This document shows, piece after piece, positions 29,184 to 38,788 of a stretch of 63,051 bases of DNA. A program made the translations under genes and the position numbers. The notes under the pieces are model-generated. The model saw nothing but the letters and a program-made list of their open reading frames with translations. It was not told the DNA's origin and searched no databases. The stretch's first letter is position 1; every line of letters starts with the position of its first letter. Source of the stretch: an uncultured Bacteroidales bacterium (lineage in GTDB: Bacteria; Bacteroidota; Bacteroidia; Bacteroidales; P3); contig CAJOMZ010000001.1 in assembly GCA_905236645.1 (NCBI GenBank), forward strand, positions 1 through 63,051, in the 5' to 3' direction.

Positions 29184-29909
29184 ATGAAACGGCAAATACC
29201 GAACCTCATAACACTCTGCAACCTGCTTTGCGGAGTGTTTTCTTGTATTTTCGCCTATGAAGAGACGCTGCACATAGCAGCGATGTTCATCTGTCTGGGC
29301 ATTTTCTTCGACTTCTTCGACGGGATGGCGGCACGCCTGCTGGGTGTGGCATCGCCGTTGGGCAAAGAGCTCGACTCGCTGGCCGACGTCGTCACCAGCG
29401 GCGTGGCTCCGGGAATGATAATGTTTGTCCTCATCGCCCAATTGACCGACCTGGTGTGGCTGAAATACCTGGCGCTCCTCATACCGCTCTTCGCCGCCTA
29501 CCGTCTGGCCAAGTTCAACCTCGACACCCGCCAGAGCCACAGTTTCCTCGGCCTTCCCGTGCCTGCCAACGCGCTCATCTGGGTCGGTCTGGCACTTGCC
29601 TGGCGTTTACCCTGCTGCAACGACTGCATCTTGATTGGCGACCACACGGTTACAGCCATCATTCTTGTCGCCGTGTCGCTGGCCACCAACATCCTGATGA
29701 TTAGCGAAGTGCCTATGTTCTCGCTAAAGTTCAACTTCAAGGATATGTCGTGGGCAACCAACTCCGTGCAGTATTTCTTTCTGGCAGGATGCGCAGCCAT
29801 CATAGCGTTATGTTTCCTCACCAATGTCTTCTGGCTTAGCCTGTCGTTCATAATTATCTGGTACATACTACTTTCACTCATCACCTGCAAACGCGACAAT
29901 GCACACTGA
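29184..29909 (+). CDS. pssA: CDP-diacylglycerol-serine O-phosphatidyltransferase
   Basis: A 241-residue membrane enzyme with the CDP-alcohol phosphotransferase motif D-x2-DG-x2-AR-x8-G-x3-D-x3-D, seen as FDFFDGMAARLLGV followed by GKELDSLAD (about residues 48-73). It starts MKRQIPNLITLCNLLCG, as usual for bacterial PssA, and has about 7 membrane segments. It makes phosphatidylserine, the precursor of phosphatidylethanolamine. It overlaps the next gene by 11 nt. Confidence 0.93.
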   Translation: MKRQIPNLITLCNLLCGVFSCIFAYEETLHIAAMFICLGIFFDFFDGMAARLLGVASPLGKELDSLADVVTSGVAPGMIMFVLIAQLTDLVWLKYLALLIPLFAAYRLAKFNLDTRQSHSFLGLPVPANALIWVGLALAWRLPCCNDCILIGDHTVTAIILVAVSLATNILMISEVPMFSLKFNFKDMSWATNSVQYFFLAGCAAIIALCFLTNVFWLSLSFIIIWYILLSLITCKRDNAH

Positions 29910-31116
29910 TCCACGCGACATATCGATTGCCGACTATGACTACCCCCTGCCCGACAGCCGCATAGCCAAATTTCCGCTGGCCGAGCGCGACCAGTCGAAG
30001 CTGCTGATTTACAAAGGCGGAGAGATAGCCGAGTCGCAATTCTTCCATCTGCCCGAACTGCTGCCGGAAGGGGCTATGCTGCTCTTCAACAACACAAAGG
30101 TCATCCACGCCCGCCTCTTCTTCCGCAAGCCTACAGGGTCGGTCATCGAAATCTTCTGCCTTGAGCCGTATCAGCAGCCTGTGGCCGAGGCATTCGAGGA
30201 ACGCCAGCATTGCACTTGGCTCTGTTTCATAGGCAACAACAAAAAATGGAAAGAGGGGGCGCTCTCATCAGAATTCAACATTCAAACCACCAAATACCAA
30301 ATCAAGGCTTCACGCCGCGAGGCTGTGGGCAACGCCTGGATTGTCGACTTTGAGTGGACCGGCGGCATAAGCTTTGCCGAAGTGATTGAATATGCAGGCG
30401 TCATCCCCCTCCCACCCTACCTGAATCGCAAGGCCGAAGAAAGCGACAAAGTGCGCTACCAGACGGTCTACGCCCACTACGAAGGCTCTGTTGCGGCGCC
30501 TACGGCGGGACTGCACTTCACCGACAGCTTGCTCAAAGAACTGAACGCCAAAGGCTTCAGCACCGAATACATCACCCTCCACGTCGGTGCCGGCACCTTC
30601 AAGCCTGTATCCTCAGACACCATCGGCGAACACGAGATGCACGTCGAAAAAGTGCAGATCAGCCGACAGAATATCGTCAACATAATTCACCAGTTCGGCA
30701 AGCCAATCATTCCCGTGGGCACAACCACCGTACGCACTTTGGAATCAATATATTGGCTCGGCGTAAAGCTGCAGTCCAACCCCAATCCCAAGGCAATGCA
30801 CATCCTGCAATGGGACCCCTACGAGCTCGCAAACAAAGAGATAGATGCCGGACAAGCATACCGGAACGTACTGGACTGGATGGACCACCAGGGCATTGAA
30901 CACCTCGACGGCGACACACAGCTGCTCATCGCCCCAGGCTATAAATACCACGTTATCAGTGGGCTTATAACCAACTTCCACCAACCGCGCAGCACCCTGT
31001 TGCTGCTCGTGTCGGCACTGATAGGCGACGACTGGCGACGCTGCTACCGCTATGCCCTCGACAACGGCTTCCGTTTCCTCAGCTACGGCGACAGCTGTCT
31101 GTTCCTCAAGCAATAA
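29899..31116 (+). CDS. queA: S-adenosylmethionine:tRNA ribosyltransferase-isomerase
   Basis: The 405-residue enzyme shows the QueA signatures YDYPLPDSRIAKFPLAERD, LLFNNTKVIHARLFF, SVAAPTAGLHFTDSLL, TLHVGAGTFKPV, VGTTTVRTLES and TNFHQPRSTLLLLVSALIG. It transfers the ribosyl part of AdoMet to preQ1 in tRNA to make epoxyqueuosine. It begins inside the end of pssA (11-nt overlap) and ends 9 nt before comF, so the three genes look co-transcribed. The insert around residues 60-130 is longer than in E. coli, which seems usual for this phylum. Confidence 0.93.
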   Translation: MHTDPRDISIADYDYPLPDSRIAKFPLAERDQSKLLIYKGGEIAESQFFHLPELLPEGAMLLFNNTKVIHARLFFRKPTGSVIEIFCLEPYQQPVAEAFEERQHCTWLCFIGNNKKWKEGALSSEFNIQTTKYQIKASRREAVGNAWIVDFEWTGGISFAEVIEYAGVIPLPPYLNRKAEESDKVRYQTVYAHYEGSVAAPTAGLHFTDSLLKELNAKGFSTEYITLHVGAGTFKPVSSDTIGEHEMHVEKVQISRQNIVNIIHQFGKPIIPVGTTTVRTLESIYWLGVKLQSNPNPKAMHILQWDPYELANKEIDAGQAYRNVLDWMDHQGIEHLDGDTQLLIAPGYKYHVISGLITNFHQPRSTLLLLVSALIGDDWRRCYRYALDNGFRFLSYGDSCLFLKQ

Positions 31117-31125
31117 GACAAACCA

Positions 31126-31821
31126 ATGCCGAGGCTTTTACGCGACTTCTTCGAGCTCTTCTTTCCCAGCACCTGCTGCGTGTGCGGCGCGCCCCTCGTC
31201 GGCGACGAGCACGAACTCTGCACCAATTGCCTGCTGAAACTGCCCGAAGCGACAAGCACCCTGAAAGACAACAACTTCGTAGAGCAGCGTTTCATAGGGC
31301 GCGTGCCTGTCGAGCACTGCTCCGCCCTGCTGGTATACAGGCGTAAAACCAACGCGCAGAAGATATTACACCAGATAAAGTACTACGGCAACGAGAAGCT
31401 TGGCATCGTTATGGGACGCCAGCTCGGGCTGTATCTTGCCCAAAGCGGGCTCTACGACAGCGTCGACCTGCTCGTGCCCGTGCCACTGCACCGCCGAAAA
31501 GAACGTCGACGGGGCTACAACCAAAGCCTGCGTATCTGCCAAGGCATAGCCCAGACCTTCCCCCGCCCTATTGTCAGCAACAACCTTGTCCGCATTCGCC
31601 GCACCGACTCGCAGACGCACAAGACGCGCCTGCAGCGGCTCGACAATATGCAGGGCGTTTTCGCCGTCAAAGACAGCGAAGCACTGAAAAACAAGCACAT
31701 CCTACTTGTCGACGACGTCATAACCACAGGGGCCACCACCGAAGCCTGCTGGATAGCAATGCGCAGCATCGAAGGCCTCCGCATCAGCATTGCCGCCCTC
31801 GCCGTGAGCGGCGACAACTAA
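31126..31821 (+). CDS. comF: ComF-type phosphoribosyltransferase
   Basis: The 231-residue protein starts with a cysteine cluster (CCVCGAPLVGDEHELCTNC, residues 13-31), a zinc-ribbon typical of ComF. A phosphoribosyltransferase domain follows, with the PRPP motif HILLVDDVITTGATTEAC (about 194-211) and VPVPLHRRKERRRGYNQS. Known: ComF proteins are needed for DNA uptake in naturally competent bacteria, but orthologues also occur in species not shown to be competent. No other competence gene is seen here. Confidence 0.9.
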   Translation: MPRLLRDFFELFFPSTCCVCGAPLVGDEHELCTNCLLKLPEATSTLKDNNFVEQRFIGRVPVEHCSALLVYRRKTNAQKILHQIKYYGNEKLGIVMGRQLGLYLAQSGLYDSVDLLVPVPLHRRKERRRGYNQSLRICQGIAQTFPRPIVSNNLVRIRRTDSQTHKTRLQRLDNMQGVFAVKDSEALKNKHILLVDDVITTGATTEACWIAMRSIEGLRISIAALAVSGDN

Positions 31822-31961
31822 CCAAAATCGGTGAAATTGCAAAATTCCTCCCCGAATGCCCCGAACAAGGGGTAACCAACTGAATTTCCGTCAATAACAC
31901 ACTTTTCCAAAAGAGTTCAATCTCCTTGGGAAAGCCCCGTTTTTGCCCTGTTGCAACACGC

Positions 31962-32046
31962 TGATTTCCATATACCAAATTCCTATCAAATTCTACCCAA
32001 ATTCTTACCAAAGTTTAGTCAAAGTTCAGTTTGGTAGAATTTGATA
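31962..32046. repeat. Intergenic repeat element B (11-nt units)
   Basis: This is a second copy of the element at 24131: TGATTTCCATATACC, then five 11-nt units and a closing GGTAGAATTTGATA. The closing part is an exact 14-nt inverted copy of TATCAAATTCTACC at 31984-31997, so the element can fold on itself. It lies in the 436-nt gap after comF. The rest of the gap holds no gene I can support. Confidence 0.88.
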
Positions 32047-32187
32047 AAAATTTAGCAAAAAGTCGGATGGAATTTGAATCAATGCAGCCCCGATGCAAGA
32101 CCGTGGCGAAAGGGGCGGCAAAGGCTCGTCGGCTGACGCAAATATTATTTTTTTTATTATAAAACCCAGTCTATCAAAAGAAAATAT

Positions 32188-32195
32188 TATATTTG
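32188..32195 (+). promoter_or_regulatory. Candidate -7 box upstream of the 485-residue secreted protein
   Basis: TATATTTG matches TAnnTTTG 63 nt before the ATG at 32258. A clear -33 element is missing. Confidence 0.4.
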
Positions 32196-32257
32196 CAGTG
32201 TAAAACAAAGCCGGGGAATTCATCCAAACACCTCGCCCTTAACACGATGCATCAATT

Positions 32258-33715
32258 ATGAAATCGAAAACACTTCTTTTCTCAATCCTGTTTTTTGCGT
32301 GGTATGCAATCGGGCATACGCAGGGCACTCCTACAAGCGTGACCGCAACGCTATTCTCACCCAATAGTTTTCAGCACGCAAAAATCAAGGAATATCATTA
32401 TCCTACAACAATCTGCTGCTACATATACGACACTGTTGAGGATCAATACACCTCAGCATTTTCGTATCAGAACGACACAATAATGAAGTCAAAAATCATT
32501 TTTCTAAGCGGATACATTGTAAATGATTTTGCAATTGCCAACGACAGTGTCTTTTTCTGCGGATACGACATTAACCAAAGAGGAATTATTGGTTTTTTCA
32601 GCATTCACGACCTTTTTTACAACGACGGAAACTTTTATATCCAGAACAACTTCATTGCTCGTGACGAGGATTATAACTATTATGATGTTGAACGGTTTAC
32701 CAAGCTTGTGACACTTACAAACAACAACAACGAGCGCCATATTGTATGTATCGGATACACGACAGCAAGTACAGTCTTTCGAATGGCTTGTATGGTTGAT
32801 TTTCACACCAGCAGTTTGCCCTTTCCTGACGCCACACGTCCCATTTCTCCCTGGTCATACGAGTCTGGTTTACTATTTAAAAGGATGCCACATTATCTGC
32901 TTGACATAGCGATTGTTGGAGATTATATAATAACCGCAGGCTTTAACGAATACGACAAGATAAGCCTGCGCAAACACAACGTTCAAAACGTCTTTGGGCT
33001 GTCTGGGCCACAAAACCAGACTCTCACCTTTGACATCTTTGCCCCAAGTTATACAGGGCCAAAGAAATGGAACAACGACGAATTACTACTGACCGCGTAT
33101 ACCGGTGACACATTTGCCATAGCTGCAACGTGGATCGATAACAATGGATTAAAACCCAGACGGGCAATTAACATTTCGGAATACAGGATCAACCCTTTAA
33201 ATGGTACGTTTTCGACATCAACTCTGGTATTCAAGACACTAAACATCCTTGGCTTCCCAAACGAAGTATCATTGAAAGGATTCTGCGGCAACAGATGGAC
33301 ACGGAAACTTGCATTGCTTTTTGAGGGAAGATCCACAAACGACTCTATTCGTAGTATCTTTTTAGAAACGACACGACTGCTGACATTGCCACGAGCCAAC
33401 CTAAACAAATACACTTACTTTAATGAAAGTTTAGATGCCGGGCTCGGGGGCATTGACTTATTTAACAACCACAGCCAATATGTTATGGCCGGGAGACACG
33501 AACACCCCACATCAATTCACACTTTTAGGGTCGAAACGTCTGGCGTGAATTCATTGTGCCAGCCTCTCGTAAACTGCGCTTTCACCACCTTGCCTAATAT
33601 ATCGGCAAGCTATTCTACAAAAACATTTACTATAATGGGCGGCATTGGCAACGTCCAATCCATTCCACGACTAAACAGATTGTACTATGACATTAACATT
33701 GACTGTGAAGAATAA
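32258..33715 (+). CDS. Secreted hypothetical protein
   Basis: I do not recognise this family. The 485-residue product has a signal peptide (MKSKTLLFSILFFAWYAIG, then HTQG). The body is rich in aromatic, Asn and Thr residues, with repeated short strands such as SVFFCGYDINQRGIIGFFSI, NDELLLTAYTGDTFAIA and YVMAGRHEHP, suggesting a beta-propeller-like periplasmic or surface protein. No sorting domain is visible at the C-terminus. The next gene follows after 20 nt and also codes a secreted protein, so the pair is probably co-transcribed. Confidence 0.7.
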   Translation: MKSKTLLFSILFFAWYAIGHTQGTPTSVTATLFSPNSFQHAKIKEYHYPTTICCYIYDTVEDQYTSAFSYQNDTIMKSKIIFLSGYIVNDFAIANDSVFFCGYDINQRGIIGFFSIHDLFYNDGNFYIQNNFIARDEDYNYYDVERFTKLVTLTNNNNERHIVCIGYTTASTVFRMACMVDFHTSSLPFPDATRPISPWSYESGLLFKRMPHYLLDIAIVGDYIITAGFNEYDKISLRKHNVQNVFGLSGPQNQTLTFDIFAPSYTGPKKWNNDELLLTAYTGDTFAIAATWIDNNGLKPRRAINISEYRINPLNGTFSTSTLVFKTLNILGFPNEVSLKGFCGNRWTRKLALLFEGRSTNDSIRSIFLETTRLLTLPRANLNKYTYFNESLDAGLGGIDLFNNHSQYVMAGRHEHPTSIHTFRVETSGVNSLCQPLVNCAFTTLPNISASYSTKTFTIMGGIGNVQSIPRLNRLYYDINIDCEE

Positions 33716-33735
33716 AACAAGAGGAGGACATCACT

Positions 33736-35190
33736 ATGAAAAAAACATTATTATTCATATCATTATTCCTGACAATGTCGACAGCATCGATGGCGCAAGT
33801 AGACACCATTGATATTGGTGAGCGAGTGCCAAACTATTATTATTGGGACACCAATTGGTGGGATTACTACTATTTCAATTATTCTTCCAATTATCCATAT
33901 TATTACAATGGACCTTTAGACTACGACACAATTAGTTTTTATGATTCACACAAGAATCCTAATTGCAAGTTGGAAGAAGCACGCTATTTCTTTACCGAAA
34001 AAGACTTGCGAATAATTGGGGTTGCTGGTATGACAAATATATCCATCGATCGTCCGTCAGACACCCTGCTTTATCCAGAGTATTATAGAATTTACAAGCC
34101 CGGAAGCAAAGAAAATAATGACACAATGATCCTGATTGCCGAAGCAAGATGGGACACTTCACGCATAAGCTACTTTATGATTAGCGAATCGTGGTATGAC
34201 TATTACGAAACAAAGAGATCGTATTATCCAATACACGAGGCATACTTTGACACCCCTATTGTGATACACGACAGCTTCTATGTTTCCTGTACGCACAATA
34301 ACAGTTTTTACTATCCCGAAGATGATTCCGTAGAAGTGTATGTTTCTATTTTCGATACCATAATAAAGATTCTGCGTAAACACGACAACGAACCGAGATG
34401 CGGGCAAATATCCACCGTTGCAGACGAATACGACGTCGATTTTATTCACCCAAACCCTCCAAGGGTAAAATATCGTGCACATTATCTAAACCCAATCACA
34501 GTTCCTTGCTATATAGCGTATGTCGATGACGGATGTTATAGTGACACTAATTGGCACACAAAAAACAATAGAAGAGGTTTTACGAACATCTTTCCTATAT
34601 TCGACACTTGCACTCATTGTAATCCAGGCAACGATACCTGCATAACGCCAAGCGATTTGCGGGCATCGGTGTCGCAATACGATACAGGTTCGACTACGCT
34701 GACGTGGGGATACATTGACAGAGCCATAAACTACGAAGTGTCTCTATGCAAAGACAGCTGCCAGCCCGACAACGGCACCATCCTGCAGTCGGCCACATCG
34801 TTCCTGAACATTGAAAATCTCGACACGGCACAATGGTATACCGTATGGGTTCGCAGTGTCTGCGACGACGACAAGACAAGCCCTTGGAGCAACAGCGTCC
34901 GCTTCTATATACCCGGCAAAGCATCGCAGGGTACAGAGGGCATCCAAAGCACCCTTGACCGGTTTACAATCCTTATGCCCAACCCCACAAGCGACATTGT
35001 AACCGTACTATCCTCGTTCACAATTCTTTCGGTAGACATATTCACCCTCAACGGTCAATCAGCGGCCCATCAGAGCAAAGTCAACGCAATAACCACTACC
35101 CTGCCGCTCGACAACCTACCCAAAGGCACCTACATAGTCCGCATCGTCACTCCACGCGGCACATCTCACAAGAGGCTTGTTATCAACTGA
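33736..35190 (+). CDS. T9SS-sorted secreted protein with FN3-like domain and Tyr/Trp-rich N-terminus
   Basis: The 484-residue protein starts with a signal peptide (MKKTLLFISLFLTMSTASMAQ). Residues about 33-62 are very rich in Tyr and Trp (YYYWDTNWWDYYYF and YPYYYN). An FN3-like domain lies near residues 310-395 (TLTWGYIDRAINYEVSLCKD, WYTVWVRSVCDDD). The last 75 residues match a type A T9SS sorting domain: ILMPNPTSDIVTVLS, VDIFTLNGQ, LPKGTYIVRIVTPRGT, KRLVIN. Inferred: exported across the outer membrane and attached to the surface or released. Its substrate or partner is unknown. Confidence 0.85.
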   Translation: MKKTLLFISLFLTMSTASMAQVDTIDIGERVPNYYYWDTNWWDYYYFNYSSNYPYYYNGPLDYDTISFYDSHKNPNCKLEEARYFFTEKDLRIIGVAGMTNISIDRPSDTLLYPEYYRIYKPGSKENNDTMILIAEARWDTSRISYFMISESWYDYYETKRSYYPIHEAYFDTPIVIHDSFYVSCTHNNSFYYPEDDSVEVYVSIFDTIIKILRKHDNEPRCGQISTVADEYDVDFIHPNPPRVKYRAHYLNPITVPCYIAYVDDGCYSDTNWHTKNNRRGFTNIFPIFDTCTHCNPGNDTCITPSDLRASVSQYDTGSTTLTWGYIDRAINYEVSLCKDSCQPDNGTILQSATSFLNIENLDTAQWYTVWVRSVCDDDKTSPWSNSVRFYIPGKASQGTEGIQSTLDRFTILMPNPTSDIVTVLSSFTILSVDIFTLNGQSAAHQSKVNAITTTLPLDNLPKGTYIVRIVTPRGTSHKRLVIN

Positions 35191-35348
35191 TTGACACCTA
35201 CCCAACAGGACATCTGCTAAAAAAAGATAACTTTTTCTTCGCTATTTTCATATTATTTCTTAATTTCGTTGTTTAAAACGGCAGTGCCTTTTTAAGCAAA
35301 AGATATGCTTATCAATCTGTTACAGCCAAACAAGAAAACAGAAACAAT

Positions 35349-36053
35349 ATGAAATACAATCGAGTACTACTGAAATTGAGCGGCGAGTCGCTAATGGGCA
35401 CTCAAAGCTACGGCATAGACCCTGCAATGTTGGAACAGTATGCCAAAGACATTAAACAAGCAGTAGAAAACAAGGTAGAGGTGGCCATCGTCATTGGCGG
35501 CGGCAACATATTCCGCGGCCTCAGCGGTGCAGCCAAAGGAATGGACCGCGTGCAAGGCGACTATATGGGAATGCTGGCCACACTCATCAACAGTATGGCA
35601 TTGCAGGCCGAGCTTGAGAAACAAGGACTGCATACCGAGCTGCTCAGCGGTCTGGCCATAGAGCCTATCTGCAAGGAAATGAGCCGTCGCCGCGCTATTG
35701 AGGCAATGAACGAAGGCAAAGTCGTCATCATTGGCGGCGGCAGCGGCAACCCGTTCTTCACCACCGACACCGCCTCGGCCTTGCGCGCAGTGGAAATCAA
35801 GGCCGACGCCATCTTGAAAGGCACCCGCGTAGACGGTGTCTACACCGCCGACCCCGAGAAAGATCCCACCGCCACAAAGTTCAGCACCCTCAAATTCCAA
35901 GAGGCCCTGAGCAAGAAACTCAAGATAATGGACCTGACCGCCTTCGCACTCTGCGAGGAGAACAACCTGCCCATCTACGTCTTCGATATGAACCGTCCAG
36001 GCAACCTGCTGCGGGTAGTCAGCGGCGAACCCATAGGAACAGAGATCTGCTAA
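35349..36053 (+). CDS. pyrH: UMP kinase
   Basis: The 234-residue kinase starts KYNRVLLKLSGESLMG and carries AIVIGGGNIFRG, GDYMGMLATLINSMAL, GGGSGNPFFTTDTAS and KGTRVDGVYTADPEKDP, the amino-acid-kinase-fold motifs of bacterial PyrH. It phosphorylates UMP to UDP. frr follows after about 108 nt, a common gene pair in bacteria. The 158-nt gap upstream holds no recognised feature. Confidence 0.96.
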   Translation: MKYNRVLLKLSGESLMGTQSYGIDPAMLEQYAKDIKQAVENKVEVAIVIGGGNIFRGLSGAAKGMDRVQGDYMGMLATLINSMALQAELEKQGLHTELLSGLAIEPICKEMSRRRAIEAMNEGKVVIIGGGSGNPFFTTDTASALRAVEIKADAILKGTRVDGVYTADPEKDPTATKFSTLKFQEALSKKLKIMDLTAFALCEENNLPIYVFDMNRPGNLLRVVSGEPIGTEIC

Positions 36054-36161
36054 GACAGTAAAAATTCATAAGGGTCACATTGCTTAAAAAGCATAAACAA
36101 CTCTGAACCTTTATAACCCTAAAACCATTCAACCCTTTAAAAACCTTTAAAACAAAAAATA

Positions 36162-36725
36162 ATGAACGATTTATCAAAAGCCTGCATCGACGAGGCCAAC
36201 CAAAGTATGCACAGCGCCATCAACTTTCTTGAAAAAGAACTGGCCAAAATACGTGCCGGCAAAGCCAACCCCGGAATGCTCGACGGCGTAAAGATTGACT
36301 ACTACGGCACCCCCACCGAGCTGAGCCAAGCCGCCAACATCAGCACGCCCGACCCGCGCAGCATCATCATCCAGCCGTGGGACAAATCCATCATCGGAGC
36401 CATCAACAAAGCCATCCTCGACGCCAATCTGGGCTTCACGCCGCGTCACGAAGGCGAAATACTGCGCATCGTTGTACCGCCGCTGACCGAAGAGCGCCGC
36501 AAAGAGCTCTCAAAGGCCGCCAAAACCGAGGTGGAGAACAGCAAGGTCAACATCCGCAACGCCCGCCGCAACGTAATGGACAAAGTCAAGAAACTGAAAG
36601 ACAAATCCGTGCCCGAAGACGAAGTGAAGCAGGTAGAAAAAGAGATCCAGGACATCACCGACAAATTCATTGGCGAGTGCGACAAGATTTACGCCGCCAA
36701 AGAAAAAGAGATAATGACCGTGTGA
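36162..36725 (+). CDS. frr: Ribosome recycling factor
   Basis: The 187-residue protein has the expected length and motifs: LEKELAKIRAGKANPGMLDG, YYGTPTELSQAANIS, DPRSIIIQPWDKS, VPPLTEERRKELSK, RNARRNVMDKVKKL and DEVKQVEKEIQDITDKF. It splits post-termination ribosomes together with EF-G. Its stop overlaps the birA start (TGATG). Confidence 0.97.
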   Translation: MNDLSKACIDEANQSMHSAINFLEKELAKIRAGKANPGMLDGVKIDYYGTPTELSQAANISTPDPRSIIIQPWDKSIIGAINKAILDANLGFTPRHEGEILRIVVPPLTEERRKELSKAAKTEVENSKVNIRNARRNVMDKVKKLKDKSVPEDEVKQVEKEIQDITDKFIGECDKIYAAKEKEIMTV

Positions 36726-37465
36726 TGGACATACGCTGGTTTGAGACCCTCGAGTCCACCAACAACTATTGTAAACTCCTCGACCCCAACACCGTCGGGG
36801 AGTTTACCGTTATTTGCGCCCGCCGGCAGACCGCCGGCATAGGGCAGCAAGGCAACGCGTGGGCCAGCGAGCCGTACAGAAACCTGACCTTCAGCCTAAT
36901 CCTCAAGCCCATCTTCATTGCCGCCGAAGAGCAGTACCGCCTCACGATGGCCACAGCCCTTGCCATCGCCGAAACACTGGAGCACCTGTTCTCCGCTCTC
37001 CGTTCTCCGTTTTCCGTTAAAATCAAGTGGCCAAACGACATATACGTCGGCGACAAGAAGATATGTGGCACACTCATAACCAGTCAGATAAGCGGGAGCC
37101 GTCTAAGCCAGTCAATCTGTGGCATCGGCCTCAACGTCAACCAAACCGAATTTCCCGACTGGGTGCCCAACCCCACGTCGCTCAGCCTGCTGACAGGCTC
37201 CGAACACAACCTCGACACCCTGCTGGAAACGTTGCTCAGCAACATTGAGACAGAATACAACCACCTGAAAGACAACGACAGCAGCCTCAAAAGCCGCTAT
37301 TTAAGCCGCCTCTACCGCCTTGGTGTCGAAGCCGAATACATCCACGAAGGCCAGCTCCTTCGCGCCACCATAACAGACATCGACCATTACGGTCATCTGC
37401 AGCTCATAACAGCCGCAGGCGCTCCCCTCACCTGCGGAATGAAAGAAATCCAATTTGTGATTTGA
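36725..37465 (+). CDS. birA: Biotin-[acetyl-CoA-carboxylase] ligase
   Basis: I place the start at ATG 36725, overlapping the frr stop by one base; the frame stays open further upstream but only as an frr shadow. The 246-residue product has FETLESTNNYC, ARRQTAGIGQQGNAW (biotinyl-AMP loop), LTFSLILKPIF and KWPNDIYVGDKKICGTLI. There is no N-terminal DNA-binding domain, so it is the ligase-only type and should not act as the biotin repressor. It attaches biotin to carboxylase carrier proteins. Confidence 0.92.
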   Translation: MDIRWFETLESTNNYCKLLDPNTVGEFTVICARRQTAGIGQQGNAWASEPYRNLTFSLILKPIFIAAEEQYRLTMATALAIAETLEHLFSALRSPFSVKIKWPNDIYVGDKKICGTLITSQISGSRLSQSICGIGLNVNQTEFPDWVPNPTSLSLLTGSEHNLDTLLETLLSNIETEYNHLKDNDSSLKSRYLSRLYRLGVEAEYIHEGQLLRATITDIDHYGHLQLITAAGAPLTCGMKEIQFVI

Positions 37466-37526
37466 TGCATCACTCTAATTAAACCAACACACTTCCTGTA
37501 CATTTTTAAAAAATAAAGACATTTTT

Positions 37527-37534
37527 TATTTTTG
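37527..37534 (+). promoter_or_regulatory. Candidate -7 box before the AAA ATPase gene
   Basis: TATTTTTG matches TAnnTTTG, 73 nt before the ATG at 37607, in an AT-rich gap. No strong -33 is seen. It would give the ATPase gene, and perhaps the defence pair downstream, its own start. Confidence 0.4.
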
Positions 37535-37606
37535 ACAAAATAAAAAATTAAGTAATACGTTTATTAGTCACAAGCCAATTAGTCATAAACTTATTACTTA
37601 AATAAT

Positions 37607-38728
37607 ATGAGCACTCTCTTTGTTTTCGGTAAAACCGTGAGCGGCGATGCTTTTACCGACCGAGAAAAAGACACAGCCAAGCTTGTGTCCAACTTTCAAT
37701 ATGGAGTAAATACATTCCTACTTTCTCCACGGCGATGGGGAAAGACATCACTGGTAAAAAAAGCAAAAGCCATTGCTGAGAATACAAAATTAAAGATAGT
37801 GTATGTCGACGTGCATCTCTGCCGCAGTCGCGAGGATTTTTGCGAACGTTATGCTTCGGCCATACTTACCCAGACTTCCAACAAAATGGAAGAATGGATT
37901 GACAATGCAAAAACATTTTTGAACCGTTTCAGTTTCGGAGTGAATGCTTCGGCCGACCCATCGACAGAAATGACATTCAAAATGCAACTGACTCCACGCG
38001 AACAATCACTGGAAGACCTAATACAGCTTCCGGAAAGGATTGCGAAACGTAAAAAAATACACGTGGTGGTTTGCATCGACGAGTTCCAACAGATAGGTCT
38101 CTTTCCAAACAGCGTCCAATTCCAGACAGAGCTTCGGTCTATATGGCAACATCACGAGATGACATCCTACTGTCTATTCGGCAGCAAGAAACATATGATG
38201 GAATCGTTTTTCGACGACAGCAGCAAGCCATTCTACAAGTTTGGCGACATCATATATCTACAGCGAATCCCCACCGAATATTGGGTAAAATACATCACCG
38301 GCAAATTCCGTCGCGAAGGGAAAAGCATCAGCGAGAAGCAGGCTCGCTGGATTGTCGACCACGTCGAGAGCAACTCGTCCTATGTCCAACAACTATCGTG
38401 GTACGTCTTTCAACGCACAGTGAAAAAAGTGGACGAAAACATCCTTTCCGATGCATTGACAGAACTCGTGGAACAGTGCGCCGATGTTTTTGAGGCCAAA
38501 ACAGAAAACCTGACAGCAAATCAAATAAACTTCCTGCGCTGCATAGCCGACGGAATTCACACAGGAATATCCTCTGCAAAAGTCATCGCAGCATACAATC
38601 TTGGATCGTCGCCTATTGTAGCCCAGCTGAAGAAGTCCCTTGTCGAGAAAGATTTGATTTCCATTGAGAAAAAAGAAGTCCATCTGTCAGACCCCGTGAT
38701 GGGAATCTGGCTGAAACGACAATTATAA
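37607..38728 (+). CDS. AAA-type ATPase (archaeal-ATPase-like) with C-terminal winged helix
   Basis: The 373-residue protein has Walker A SPRRWGKTSLV (about residues 40-50), Walker B VVVCIDEFQQIG (about 150-161) and a sensor-like CLFGSKKHMMESFF. The C-terminus has the winged-helix look of this family (QINFLRCIADGI, SSPIVAQLKKSLVEKDLIS, LSDPVMGIWLKRQL). Known: such ATPases are common in Bacteroidetes and often of unknown role. It is 121 nt upstream of the SIR2/TIR gene in the same direction, so it may belong to the same island; this is not proven. Confidence 0.8.
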   Translation: MSTLFVFGKTVSGDAFTDREKDTAKLVSNFQYGVNTFLLSPRRWGKTSLVKKAKAIAENTKLKIVYVDVHLCRSREDFCERYASAILTQTSNKMEEWIDNAKTFLNRFSFGVNASADPSTEMTFKMQLTPREQSLEDLIQLPERIAKRKKIHVVVCIDEFQQIGLFPNSVQFQTELRSIWQHHEMTSYCLFGSKKHMMESFFDDSSKPFYKFGDIIYLQRIPTEYWVKYITGKFRREGKSISEKQARWIVDHVESNSSYVQQLSWYVFQRTVKKVDENILSDALTELVEQCADVFEAKTENLTANQINFLRCIADGIHTGISSAKVIAAYNLGSSPIVAQLKKSLVEKDLISIEKKEVHLSDPVMGIWLKRQL

Positions 38729-38774
38729 GACTACACCATATACGTCAACTACCGTGCACTAAGAGCTCGCCACG

Positions 38775-38788
38775 GCCGACTAGTCGGC
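38775..38788. promoter_or_regulatory. Perfect 14-bp palindrome upstream of the SIR2/TIR gene
   Basis: GCCGACTAGTCGGC reads the same on both strands. It lies in the 121-nt gap between the AAA ATPase gene and the SIR2/TIR gene, about 60 nt before the ATG at 38850. It could be an operator for the downstream pair; its role is a guess. Confidence 0.35.

Noticed and set aside
27873-29540. A 555-codon open frame on the minus strand
   Set aside because: It is antisense to the OmpA/TPR lipoprotein gene and to the start of pssA, with no family signal.
29899-31821. comF as evidence of natural competence
   Set aside because: ComF proteins occur widely in non-competent bacteria, and no other uptake gene is in the window.
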